Source: Brevibacterium moorei (lineage in GTDB: Bacteria > Actinomycetota > Actinomycetes > Actinomycetales > Brevibacteriaceae). From it: a stretch of DNA of 63,806 nucleotides. The position numbers and the translations under genes were made by a program. Positions 34,796-43,384 of the stretch are shown here, one piece after another. The stretch is taken from positions 1-63,806 of the forward strand of contig NZ_JANIJX010000022.1 in assembly GCF_024580735.1 (NCBI RefSeq), read 5' to 3'. Every line of letters begins with the position of its first letter. Position 1 is the first letter of the stretch. The notes below the pieces were generated by a model, which searched no databases, was not told where the DNA came from, and saw nothing but the letters and a program-made list of their open reading frames with translations.

Positions 34796-36271
34796 ATGAC
34801 CACAGAGAACCCCGCCGGCGCCCCACCCACCACAGGCACCGAGCTGTCCACCCGCATGGACCGCCTGCCGTTCACCCGCAAACATCTGCATATCCTGACC
34901 TCCTCGGGTATCGGTTGGGCCCTGGACGCGCTGGACGTGGCACTGATCTCCTATGTCGTCGTCGTGCTCAAGGTCCACTGGGACCTCAGCGCCTCCGCGC
35001 AGAGCTGGATCGTCTCCCTGGGCTTCATCGGCATGACCCTGGGCGCGATCTTCGGCGGGCGCATGGCCGACCGCTTCGGCCGCCGCACCATCTTCGCCGT
35101 CACCCTGTTGGTCTTCGGCATCGCCTCGGCCGTGGCGGCGTTCGCCCCCGGCCTCACCCTGTTCCTCATCATGCGCCTGTTCGTGGGCTTCGGCATCGGC
35201 GCGGAGCTGCCCGTGGCCAGCACCTATGTCAGCGAGTTCGCACCCCCGCGCATCCGCGGGCGCATCGTCGTCATTCTCGAGGCCTTCTGGGCCGTGGGCT
35301 GGCTGGGCGCAGCGCTCCTGGGCTACTACGTCGTCCCGCACTTCGGCGACTGGGGCTGGCGCCTGGCGTTGCTGGTGGGCGCGCTGCCCGCGCTCTACGC
35401 GGCCTTCGTCCGCGCGGGCCTGCCGGAGTCGATCCGTTTCCTGGCCGGCCGCGGCCGCGTCGACGAGGCGACCCGGGTCGTCACCGCCTTCGAGGCCTCG
35501 GCGCCGCTGCGCAGGGCCGCCGGGCCACAGCGGAGCGGGCAGTCGGGCACCCGCCTGCTGACGGCCACTGCTCCCGCCGATCACTCCGCTGCCGAGGCCA
35601 AGGCGAGCGCGACCGCCCGCCCCACCGCGGCCTCGGCGGCGGAATCCGGCGCTCAAGCCCCCGCTGTCAAGACCCGGTTCGCCGATCTGTGGGCCAGTGG
35701 CCAGGCGCGGAACTCCACTGCGTTGAGCCTGGTGTGGTTCTTCGTGAACTTCAGCTACTACGGCGCGTTCATCTGGATCCCCAGCATTCTGCACGCGCAG
35801 GGCTACGACATCGTGAAGTCATTCGGCTTCACCCTCATCATCACCCTGGCCCAGCTGCCCGGCTATGCGGTGGCCGCCTGGCTGGTGGAGCAGTGGGGGC
35901 GCCGCTGGACGCTGGCGGTGTTCCTGCTCGGTTCGGCCGGCAGCGCCCTGGCCTTCGGCAATGCGCACTCGGTGGCGTGGATCCTCATCACCGGCTGCCT
36001 GCTCAGCTTCTTCAACCTGGGCGCCTGGGGTGCACTGTACGCGATTTCGCCCGAGGTCTTCCCCACCCATCTGCGCGGCACCGGCACCGGCTGGGCGGCG
36101 GGGTTCGGGCGGATCGCCTCGATCATCGCACCGCTGCTGGTCCCCGCGGTCCTGGCCGCGGCATGGGGCGGGGCGGGCGTGCTGTTCACGGTCTTCGCAC
36201 TGTCGTTCCTGGTGGCGGCGGTTGCGGCCCTGTTCCTCAGCGAGCAGACAGGCCAGGCCCTGCGCGACTGA
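34796..36271 (+). CDS. MFS transporter, sugar/aromatic-acid porter type
   Basis: 491 residues with 12 predicted helices. SGIGWALDALDVALISYVVV in helix 1, the loop 2-3 motif GGRMADRFGRRT, and ASTYVSEFAPPRIRGRIVVI in the first half are those of the sugar porter/AAHS-like MFS groups. A long Ala/Ser-rich loop splits the two halves near residue 260. I start at ATG 34796, beneath a promoter with a palindromic operator. No substrate can be named; neighbours (esterase downstream) suggest a carbon source. Confidence 0.85.
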   Translation: MTTENPAGAPPTTGTELSTRMDRLPFTRKHLHILTSSGIGWALDALDVALISYVVVVLKVHWDLSASAQSWIVSLGFIGMTLGAIFGGRMADRFGRRTIFAVTLLVFGIASAVAAFAPGLTLFLIMRLFVGFGIGAELPVASTYVSEFAPPRIRGRIVVILEAFWAVGWLGAALLGYYVVPHFGDWGWRLALLVGALPALYAAFVRAGLPESIRFLAGRGRVDEATRVVTAFEASAPLRRAAGPQRSGQSGTRLLTATAPADHSAAEAKASATARPTAASAAESGAQAPAVKTRFADLWASGQARNSTALSLVWFFVNFSYYGAFIWIPSILHAQGYDIVKSFGFTLIITLAQLPGYAVAAWLVEQWGRRWTLAVFLLGSAGSALAFGNAHSVAWILITGCLLSFFNLGAWGALYAISPEVFPTHLRGTGTGWAAGFGRIASIIAPLLVPAVLAAAWGGAGVLFTVFALSFLVAAVAALFLSEQTGQALRD

Positions 36272-36312
36272 GGTGCGGCGCTGGTTCGAGGCTCAGCGCG
36301 TAGGCTCGGCCT

Positions 36313-38118
36313 ATGGAACAGAGCACACCGCGTCCCACAGTCCTCACCGCCGAGGGCCCAGTGCTGGGACTGACCATCGCCGGCGCCGCGGGGTCCACGG
36401 CCGAACAGGCGCCGCCATCCACCACGCCGGCCCCACCGACGGCGGCATCCGCCCCGGAGCCCGGTGTTCCCCTGCACCGGTTCCTGGGCATCCCCTATGC
36501 CGCATCTCCAGTGGGTGAGAACCGATTCCGCGCGCCGCAACCCGCACCCGTTCACACCGAGCCCCTGAACGCCGAGCTCTTCGGTCCCGTCCCACCGCAG
36601 TTCGGCGCCCCGGGGGCTCCGGCCGCGCACCGTGAGGGCGAAGACTGGCTGACGCTGAACATCTGGACGCCGCATTTGCCGCAGGCGGGGCACCTGCCTC
36701 AGGCGGAGCATTCCGGCACACCTGCCCAGGCCCCCTCGCCAGCCCAGGCCCCGCCGCAGGCTCTCCTGCCGGTCATGGTGTGGATTCACGGCGGCGCCTA
36801 TGTCATGGGCGCATCCGCCGAGCCGGTCTACGACGGTGCCGAATTCGCCCGGCTGGGCTGTGTGTTCGTCAGCCTCAACTACCGCCTGGGCATGGAGGGC
36901 TTCGCGCAGTTCCCCGATGCGCCGGCCAACCGCGGCCTGCTGGACCAGGCGGCCGCCCTGCGCTGGGTGCGCGACAATATCGTGAACTTCGGCGGCGACC
37001 CGGACAATGTGACGGTGTTCGGCGAATCGGCCGGCGCCGGCTCCATCCTGTGTCACCTGTCTATGCCCGGCTCCCGCGACCTGTTCCACCGCGCCATCCT
37101 GCACAGCCCACCGACCATGGTGGTCACCCGCACGCTGGCCGAGGACGTCACCGCCGAATTCGCCCGCGTCGCCGCGGCCGCGGGGCTGGTTCCGGACACT
37201 GCGGGCCCGGTTCCGGACGCCTCGGGCCCGGTTCCGGACGCCGCAACCGCAGCGTCCTTCGCCCGCCTGTCCCCCACCCAGTGCCTGGACCTGATGGGCC
37301 GAGTGGTCGCGGGACAACAGAGCCGGGCACCGCACTGGGGCCGGGCGGTGGGCTTCACCCCACCACTGGTGCCTGTGGTCGACGGCGAGGTCCTGCCCAC
37401 CGATCCGTGGCAAGCCGTGCGCGACGGCGCCGGTTCCGGCGTCGACGTGATCATCGGGCACAACGGCAACGAGTTCACCCTCTTCATGCTGGATGACCCG
37501 CAGCCGATCGACGCGGAGCGCGCCGCCCGCCGCGTCGCGCTCATGGGACCCGCGGAATACCCGGGGAATACAGGTACTCCCGCCGTCGAGTCCTACACGT
37601 CCTTGCTTCCCGGTGCCACCGCAGAAAAGGTCTTCGAGGCAGTGCAGTCCGATCGTGTCTTCACGATCGCGGCCCTGGACGCCGCCGCGGGCCGGGCCGA
37701 GGCGACGCAGCAGACCGGCAGGACCTTCGTGTACTTCTTCGACCCGGAGCCGGCCGGGGGCCATGGCGCCCCACACGCCGCCGATGTCCCACTGATCTTC
37801 GACCGGTTCGACACGGACATGGGCCGGCGGTTCTATCCGGAAGCGACCGCGGCCGACCATACCCTGAGCCTGCGGATGCGCCGATCCTGGCTGGCCTTCG
37901 CCACCACCGGCGACCCGGCCACCGCGGAATCCGGTGCCTGGCCGGAGTGGACTGCGACCTCGGATTCGGCCTCGAACCCAGCCGCTGCACCCACAGATGC
38001 CGCCGGAGCCGTCGTCCGCATCTGGGACTATGCGCCCCGCAATGCCGAACACCCGCTCCTGCAGCGCTGGAGGGCCTTCGCCGCCGACGGCGCACGGTCG
38101 CTCGACCTGCTCGACTGA
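36313..38118 (+). CDS. Type-B carboxylesterase/lipase
   Basis: 601 residues. The fold marks are present: FLGIPYAASPVGENRFRAPQ, EDWLTLNIWTP, the oxyanion hole in VWIHGGAYVMG, and the nucleophile elbow TVFGESAGAGS. The acid is probably in IIGHNGNEFT, and the histidine in HGAPHAADVPLIF. Two low-complexity inserts (about 25-50 and 120-150) are Pro/Ala-rich, and VPDxxGP repeats lie near 297. No signal peptide, so it should act in the cytoplasm. The ATG lies 6 bases after TAGGCT (36301-36306), suggesting a leaderless start. Confidence 0.88.
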   Translation: MEQSTPRPTVLTAEGPVLGLTIAGAAGSTAEQAPPSTTPAPPTAASAPEPGVPLHRFLGIPYAASPVGENRFRAPQPAPVHTEPLNAELFGPVPPQFGAPGAPAAHREGEDWLTLNIWTPHLPQAGHLPQAEHSGTPAQAPSPAQAPPQALLPVMVWIHGGAYVMGASAEPVYDGAEFARLGCVFVSLNYRLGMEGFAQFPDAPANRGLLDQAAALRWVRDNIVNFGGDPDNVTVFGESAGAGSILCHLSMPGSRDLFHRAILHSPPTMVVTRTLAEDVTAEFARVAAAAGLVPDTAGPVPDASGPVPDAATAASFARLSPTQCLDLMGRVVAGQQSRAPHWGRAVGFTPPLVPVVDGEVLPTDPWQAVRDGAGSGVDVIIGHNGNEFTLFMLDDPQPIDAERAARRVALMGPAEYPGNTGTPAVESYTSLLPGATAEKVFEAVQSDRVFTIAALDAAAGRAEATQQTGRTFVYFFDPEPAGGHGAPHAADVPLIFDRFDTDMGRRFYPEATAADHTLSLRMRRSWLAFATTGDPATAESGAWPEWTATSDSASNPAAAPTDAAGAVVRIWDYAPRNAEHPLLQRWRAFAADGARSLDLLD

Positions 38119-38136
38119 CCTCGGCCGGGGCCGCCC

Positions 38137-38206
38137 GATCGTTCCACGTCCTGTTTCAGAATCCACCGTTCATCCAGTGAATTCTGAAATAAACAGTCCA
38201 ATGATG
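38137..38206. repeat. Palindromic intergenic repeat, family 2, diverged copy
   Basis: GATCGTT, then GTTTCAGAAT (38153-38162), and later ATTCTGAAATAAAC and CCAATGAT. The order and the words match the copy at 49461-49534, but the centre of the hairpin differs. It ends just before the DedA-like gene. Confidence 0.6.
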
Positions 38207-38238
38207 TGGCGTACCCGACTGCGGATATGCTGAAACGC

Positions 38239-39051
38239 ATGCGCGACCCCGACCACCCCGAGCCCACGGACCCAGACGACACCACGGAATCCGGCGCTTC
38301 CGAACCCGGCACAACCGAACCGCAGGCCCCCAGCCTGCGCGACATCCTCCCCTGGGAGGGCAAGGCACGCACCGGGGACAAGGTGTTGCTGGGCTTCCTC
38401 ATCGGCATCCCGATCTTCTACCTCATCATGTGGCCCCTGCGGCCGATGCTCATCGCGAAGATCCCCGTGGTGTTCTCCATGGTCACCGGCGCCAAAACCG
38501 TCGTCGCAGGCGCCGGCGCATTCGCCGCGGTCGAGGGCTTCCCGCTGTGGCTGGTGATCGGCGCTGGACTGATCGGCATGATGAAGTTCGACTGGCTGTG
38601 GTGGTACGCGGGCAGGCGCTGGGGCGATCGAGTCGTCAACATGTTCGCGCAGGACGAGAAGTCGCGTAAGCGCTTCCACCGGCTCAAACGCCTGCCGCGC
38701 TGGGTCCTGCTCACCCTTGTGTTCTTCGGCCGTTGGCCCGGAGTGCCGGGTACCATCACCTGGCTGGTCACCGGCTGGTCGCGCGTGAGCTTCGCGCTGT
38801 TCTTCACCATGAACCTGCTGGGCAACCTGCTGTTGGCGGTCCTGGTCGCGGTCATCGGCTATGAGATCGGGCAGCCCGCCGTCGACTTCCTCAAGTTGGT
38901 CGACAAGTACGCGATCTGGATCTCGCTGGCGATCATCGTGGGCGTGGCCCTCTGGTCGGCCCGCGGCACCCTCAAATCCGAGGGCTCCGACGATCCCAAG
39001 ACCGCGCGCCCCGACGCCGGGCCCCCGGATTCGCCCCAGCAGGACACCTGA
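38239..39051 (+). CDS. DedA-like (VTT domain) membrane protein
   Basis: 270 residues with about five helices. FDWLWWYAGRRWGDRVV and FFGRWPGVPGTITWLVTGWSR follow the DedA pattern (G-R--G... then FGRF-PG-R), with Trp and Pro replacing some usual residues. DedA proteins are thought to move lipid carriers across the membrane under proton force. I prefer ATG 38239: TATGCT (38226-38231) is 7 bases upstream and no ribosome binding site is seen. GTG 38206 and ATG 38227 are in frame upstream alternatives. Confidence 0.72.
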   Translation: MRDPDHPEPTDPDDTTESGASEPGTTEPQAPSLRDILPWEGKARTGDKVLLGFLIGIPIFYLIMWPLRPMLIAKIPVVFSMVTGAKTVVAGAGAFAAVEGFPLWLVIGAGLIGMMKFDWLWWYAGRRWGDRVVNMFAQDEKSRKRFHRLKRLPRWVLLTLVFFGRWPGVPGTITWLVTGWSRVSFALFFTMNLLGNLLLAVLVAVIGYEIGQPAVDFLKLVDKYAIWISLAIIVGVALWSARGTLKSEGSDDPKTARPDAGPPDSPQQDT

Positions 39052-39118
39052 ACCGAACGCCGGAACCACAGAACACCAGTCACAGCCGAACAACCGGTAC
39101 AGCCAGAAAGGCCCAGCC

Positions 39119-40468
39119 TTGGCCCTGAGGGATCTCTTCGCCGACACCCGCCCACTGCGGGTCCCGACGTTCAAACGGATGTTCTACGCGAATATCGTCA
39201 CGACGATCGGCGCGCAGATGTCGATCGTCGTGGTGCCGGCGCAGATCTACGCCATCACCCAGGACTCCGGGTATGTGGGCCTGGCCGGGATCTTCGGACT
39301 GGTGCCGTTGGTCCTGTTCGGCCTGTACGGCGGGTCCCTGTCGGATTCGATGGACCGCCGCAAGCTGCTGCTGGTGAGCAGCACGGGCCTGACGATCGCC
39401 AGCTTCCTGCTGTTCCTGTGGGCACTGATCGGCACACACAATGTGTGGCTGATCCTGTTCACCCTGGCATTCCAGCAGGCGTTCTTCGCGGTCAACCAGC
39501 CGGCGCGCACGGCGATCCTGCCCTCGCTCCTGCCCACCGAGGTACTGGCGGCGGCGACCACCCTGAACATGACGGTGGGCCAGTTCGGCGCGATCGTCGG
39601 CCCGCTGGCCGGCGGCATGCTGATCCCGCTGATCGGCTTCCCGCTGCTCTACCTGATCGATACGATCGGCATCCTGGTGAGCATGTGGGCCGTCTGGCGC
39701 CTGCCGGCCCTTCCCCCGGGCGGCCACGGTCTGCCCGGCTCCGCAGTGGCTGATGCCTCGGCCCCGGAAGCCGCAGTTCCAACCCCGGAGCCGCCCGCCC
39801 GGCCGAGGGCCGGATTCCGCAGCGTCTGGGAGGGCCTGGTCTACCTGTCGCGCAGCCCGATCCTGATGATGAGCTTCTTGGTCGACATCATCGCGATGCT
39901 CTTCGGCATGCCGCGCGCCCTGTTCCCGCAGATCGCACACGAGTCCTTCGGCGGCCCGACCGACGGCGGCTTCGTCTTCGCGCTGTTGTCGGCCGGGATC
40001 GCGATCGGATCCGTGCTGGGCGGGCTGTTCTCCGGCTGGGTGTCAAAAGTGCAGAGGCATGGCCTGGCCGTGCTGGTGGCGATCATCATCTGGGGTGCGG
40101 CGATGGCGCTGTTCGGCGCCGTGCTGCCGCTGGCCGGGTCGTTCTGGTGGCTGGCGCTGCTCGGCGCGATGCTCTTCCTCATGGTCGGCGGCGGCGCCGA
40201 CGTCATCAGCGCCTCATTCCGCAACACCATTCTGCTCGAGGCCGCCGACGACCGCGTGCGGGGCCGCCTACAGGGCGTGTTCACCGTCGTGGTGGCCGGT
40301 GGCCCGCGCCTGGCCGATGTGCTGCACGGCTATGCGGCTAATACGGTGGGCACCGCCTGGGCGAGCGCCGGCGGCGGCATCCTGGTCGTCCTCGGCATCG
40401 TGATCGCGGCCGTCCTGGTCCCGTCCTTCGCCCGCTATCGTTCGGGTGGCGCGCGCAGCAACCTCTGA
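39119..40468 (+). CDS. MFS exporter, EntS/MFS_3-like
   Basis: 449 residues with 12 helices. ANIVTTIGAQMSIVVVPAQIYA in helix 1, YGGSLSDSMDRRKLLLVS in loop 2-3 and FFAVNQPARTAILPSLLP in helix 4 to 5 are the marks of the enterobactin-exporter-like MFS branch. The C-terminal half has RNTILLEAADDRVRGRLQGVF. A TTG start at 39119 is favoured because AGAAAGG lies 8 bases upstream. The upstream frame reaches further but overlaps the DedA gene. It likely exports siderophores or drugs. Confidence 0.8.
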   Translation: MALRDLFADTRPLRVPTFKRMFYANIVTTIGAQMSIVVVPAQIYAITQDSGYVGLAGIFGLVPLVLFGLYGGSLSDSMDRRKLLLVSSTGLTIASFLLFLWALIGTHNVWLILFTLAFQQAFFAVNQPARTAILPSLLPTEVLAAATTLNMTVGQFGAIVGPLAGGMLIPLIGFPLLYLIDTIGILVSMWAVWRLPALPPGGHGLPGSAVADASAPEAAVPTPEPPARPRAGFRSVWEGLVYLSRSPILMMSFLVDIIAMLFGMPRALFPQIAHESFGGPTDGGFVFALLSAGIAIGSVLGGLFSGWVSKVQRHGLAVLVAIIIWGAAMALFGAVLPLAGSFWWLALLGAMLFLMVGGGADVISASFRNTILLEAADDRVRGRLQGVFTVVVAGGPRLADVLHGYAANTVGTAWASAGGGILVVLGIVIAAVLVPSFARYRSGGARSNL

Positions 40469-40545
40469 CCGATTCGGGCCGAGGACACCGCCGGCCGGGC
40501 ACGGCGCGTTGCGCGCAGCGGCCGGGCTCAGGACCGCGGCCGAGG

Positions 40546-41946
40546 TCACCGCGCGGCGGCCGGCCGCACGCCCCACACGGCCACCGCGGCGATGGCCAAC
40601 ACCAGTCCCGAGGCCACCAGCGCGGCCGGCATCCCCCACAGGTTCGCCACCACTGCGGCCAGCACCGGCCCGAAGACGCGACCGGCGTGCTGCGCTGCAA
40701 CCGTCAGCCCCAGTACGCGGCCCACGCGATTGGCCGGCAGCATATCGCGGATGCCGGCGGTCAGCGCGGGCATCAGGCCGCCCATCGCCAGGCCCAGCAC
40801 GAAGCGCAGGCCGGTGAAGACCCATACGGAGCCGGTCAGCGGTTGGACCAGGGACACCACGGCGCCTGCCAGCAGGGACCAGATCAGCATGCGCGTGTTC
40901 CCATAGCGGTCGGCGGCCAGGCCCAGGAAGGGCCCCGCGACCATGGTGCCCGCGGCGGTCGCCGCCAGGGCGATCCCGCCCCACAGGGTCGGATTCGCGA
41001 GCCCGGCGGAGCCCACGGCTCCCGCTCCCAGGGCCGCGGTGGCACCCGAGGCACCCGTCGCCTCGGCACCGGCTGTCGCGCCCGCCTTGGTTATCGCGCC
41101 TGCATTGGTCAGCAGTTCGCCCATATAGACGGTGATGAACGGCTCCACGGCCAGCTGCGCGAAGGTGATGAGCCCGGAGACCGCGACCAGCACCGTGAGC
41201 ACAACGGGCAGCGCCACCCGGGGCAGCTGTGCTGTGGGCTGGTTCGCCGCGCGATCGACGACCTGAGTGCCGCCACCGGGCACTGCGGACGTGGCGGCCG
41301 GGGCCTTGGCCGGTACCCCGGGCGGTGCTTCGGCGAGCGCGGGCGGATTGCGCATGAACAGCACGACGCCCAGGAACGCCACGAAGATCAGGCCGCCGAC
41401 AACAGCGAAGCAGGCGCGGGGACCGATCGATTCCGGCAGGATCCCGCCGAGCACCGGGCCCAGCAGGCTGCCTGCCATGTTCCCGCTGGTCAGCACGCCC
41501 AGGGCGAAGGCCCGGCGGCCCGGCGGGGTCTGGTCGGCCACCAGGATCGAGGCCCCCGAGGCGAAGCCGCCCAGCAGCCCGGTCAGCACGCGGAAGGCCA
41601 GCAGCCACCACACGTCGCCGGCCAACCCGGTGATGCCGATCGCCACGGCCATGCCCAGGCTCGATCGCACGAGCATCGACTTGCGGCCCCAACGGTCGCC
41701 CATCCACCCCCACAGCGGGGCGGTCACCGCCGCGACGAGGAAGGTAGCGCCGAAGCACACCGCGGACCAGGTCACCACCGCTGCATCGTCGGTCACGCCC
41801 AGGGCGCGGATGTAGACGGGCAGGAACGGAATGAGCATAGTCATGCCGACGATCGTCGTGAAGGTGCCGAAGGTCGCGACGACCAGATTCCGCACCCAGG
41901 GATCGGCGGCACCGGTCCGATCGGCTCTCGACTCTGGGCTGTGCAT
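40546..41946 (-). CDS. MFS drug/metabolite exporter
   Basis: 466 residues. NLVVATFGTFTTIVGMTMLIPFLP opens helix 1; TAPLWGWMGDRWGRKSMLVRS is the loop 2-3 motif; FRVLTGLLGGFASGASILVADQTPP and SGNMAGSLLGPVLGG are the motif C region of 12-helix drug antiporters. The middle loop is long, Ala-rich and Gly-rich (about residues 215-245 and 285-310). The ATG has TAGAAC 6 bases upstream on the minus strand and no ribosome binding site, so it looks leaderless. It is divergent from the cold-shock gene. Confidence 0.82.
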   Translation of the reverse strand: MHSPESRADRTGAADPWVRNLVVATFGTFTTIVGMTMLIPFLPVYIRALGVTDDAAVVTWSAVCFGATFLVAAVTAPLWGWMGDRWGRKSMLVRSSLGMAVAIGITGLAGDVWWLLAFRVLTGLLGGFASGASILVADQTPPGRRAFALGVLTSGNMAGSLLGPVLGGILPESIGPRACFAVVGGLIFVAFLGVVLFMRNPPALAEAPPGVPAKAPAATSAVPGGGTQVVDRAANQPTAQLPRVALPVVLTVLVAVSGLITFAQLAVEPFITVYMGELLTNAGAITKAGATAGAEATGASGATAALGAGAVGSAGLANPTLWGGIALAATAAGTMVAGPFLGLAADRYGNTRMLIWSLLAGAVVSLVQPLTGSVWVFTGLRFVLGLAMGGLMPALTAGIRDMLPANRVGRVLGLTVAAQHAGRVFGPVLAAVVANLWGMPAALVASGLVLAIAAVAVWGVRPAAAR

Positions 41947-41958
41947 GCCACCGTTCTA

Positions 41959-42349
41959 CCCCGCCGCCGGATTGCAAGACGTAACGTATCGCAATGTGGT
42001 CAATGGATGATTTTCGGGTTCTCCGTCGAATCCGGCGAAACTCACATTAGGAACTCGCCTCAGAACCGGTTATGCTGGTTACGTTGCTACGCGATCATGC
42101 GTAGCGTTTCTGGCGATCCGGATTGGGTAGTTGCGTCCGCCGTCATTATGGCTTAACTTCAGCGCGTGTCTACCTTCCGCGCTGCGACTTCCGCGGAACG
42201 CACCCATTGGCGTCACCCTTTCGGAACTTCTCCGTTCGGTCCATGTCGACCAAGTATTGCTTTCCGCACCTAAACAGCCGGCTCGCAGTGAGTCGACTCA
42301 ACGCCTGCCGGGCAAATGGTCCGGTGGTCAAACAGTGAGGAATAAACAC
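41959..42349 (+). promoter_or_regulatory. Long leader region of the cold-shock gene
   Basis: This stretch of about 390 bases holds no gene. TATGCT at 42071-42076 is a likely -10 box, and a stem GCTACGC/GCGTAGC (42086-42105) follows 10 bases later, giving a leader of about 270 bases. Long structured leaders are normal for cspA-type genes and control cold-dependent translation. Confidence 0.5.
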
Positions 42350-42553
42350 ATGGCCAATGGAACTGTGAAGTGGTTCAGCTCGGAAAAGGGCTTCGGCTTC
42401 ATCGAACCGTCCGACGGATCCGCTGACGTCTTCGCGCACTTCTCCGCGATCGAGGGCTCGGGCTACCGCAACCTCGAAGAGGGCCAGGCCGTCGAATTCG
42501 AGTCCGAGGTCGGCCCCAAGGGCCCGCAGGCCACCAGCATCCGCGGACTGTGA
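42350..42553 (+). CDS. cspA: Cold-shock protein
   Basis: 67 residues, the full length of the CSD family. RNP-1 is KGFGFIEP and RNP-2 is [26 protein letters not shown] is the usual start. It binds single-stranded nucleic acid and acts as RNA chaperone. The leader is long, and a twin-type terminator follows. ATG 42350 has TGAGGA about 8 bases upstream. Confidence 0.95.
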   Translation: MANGTVKWFSSEKGFGFIEPSDGSADVFAHFSAIEGSGYRNLEEGQAVEFESEVGPKGPQATSIRGL

Positions 42554-42629
42554 TCTCTGCGGGCCTCTAGCCCGCTGATCATCCGCCGCGGTGCGGCACT
42601 GCCATAGTGCAGAGCCCTACCGCGACTCA

Positions 42630-42694
42630 ATGCCCCGAAACCGGAGCGACACCCCTGTATACAGGGTCGGCGTTCCGGTTTCGGGGCATTTTTG
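42630..42694 (+). terminator. Terminator after cspA, family 3 copy 1
   Basis: A 16-bp stem (42630-42645 with 42674-42689) followed by TTTTTG, enclosing an inner palindrome CCCTGTATACAGGG (42653-42666). The words GCCCCGAAACC, GAGC, ACAGGG and CGGTTTCGGGGC recur in the terminator at 43263-43325. Confidence 0.85.
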
Positions 42695-42839
42695 TATGCG
42701 GCGCGCGCAACGTACCTTCATGCCTGCACACCTTCATGCCAAGAATGGTTGCGTTTTCAACTATACTTCGGTAGCCTCGGTTCTGCAGAACCACCATCGA
42801 CCTCCGGACTTACCGGAGTACATGAAGGAGCTGAACCAC

Positions 42840-43208
42840 ATGATCAACATTCGCAAGGCACTGACGCTCGGCGGCGCGACGGCGGCACTGGTCGGCGCAT
42901 CGTTCCTGGGCGGAACTGCAGCCATGGCAGCGGGCCCCGACTACGGCGGCGGCGCAGTCGCACCGGGTAGCGGCCAGAGCTCCATGCCGGTCAACATCGT
43001 CGGAGAATCCGTCGATCCCGGTGAAGCCGTCGCCGCGCCCGCACCCAAGGCCCCCAACGGTTCGCCCGTGCAGGTCGAGTCCCAGCAGGGCCTGCAGGTC
43101 CACGACGGCAAGGTCACCTATCCCAGCGCCGGCTACTACCACTGGTCCTTCCAGTCCGAGGACGGTTCCTACACCGGCACCGTTTTGGTCCGCGTCGGCA
43201 TCGACTGA
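42840..43208 (+). CDS. Small secreted protein
   Basis: 122 residues. Signal peptide MINIRKALTLGGATAALVGA with cleavage after AMA (about residue 30). The mature part is Gly/Pro-rich, then ends with VQVESQQGLQVHDGKVTYPS and WSFQSEDGSYTGTVLVRVG, a small beta domain. Neither cysteines nor an anchor are seen, so it should be released. ATG 42840 has AAGGAG about 8 bases upstream. The gene is framed by two look-alike terminators. Not recognised as a family. Confidence 0.72.
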   Translation: MINIRKALTLGGATAALVGASFLGGTAAMAAGPDYGGGAVAPGSGQSSMPVNIVGESVDPGEAVAAPAPKAPNGSPVQVESQQGLQVHDGKVTYPSAGYYHWSFQSEDGSYTGTVLVRVGID

Positions 43209-43262
43209 TCGTAAGCCGATCCCCAGGCCACTTGCGGCACCGACCGGCCCGGCTCGCAAGTA

Positions 43263-43325
43263 AAACGCCCCGAAACCCGAGCACTACCCCGCATACAGGG
43301 GTGGCATCCCGGGTTCGGGGCGTTT
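43263..43325. terminator. Terminator hairpin, family 3 copy 2
   Basis: Arms 43263-43279 and 43310-43325 pair over 16 bases with one bulge, enclosing ACCCC-GCATAC-AGGGGT-like inner pairing. It shares layout and many words with the terminator at 42630-42694 and lies between convergent genes (secreted protein and RecQ). Confidence 0.8.
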
Positions 43326-43384
43326 CGCATTCAAAGGCGGCCGGCGTCTTCGGGCGGCCTCGGGCCCGCGGGGCCGGAAGGCCT

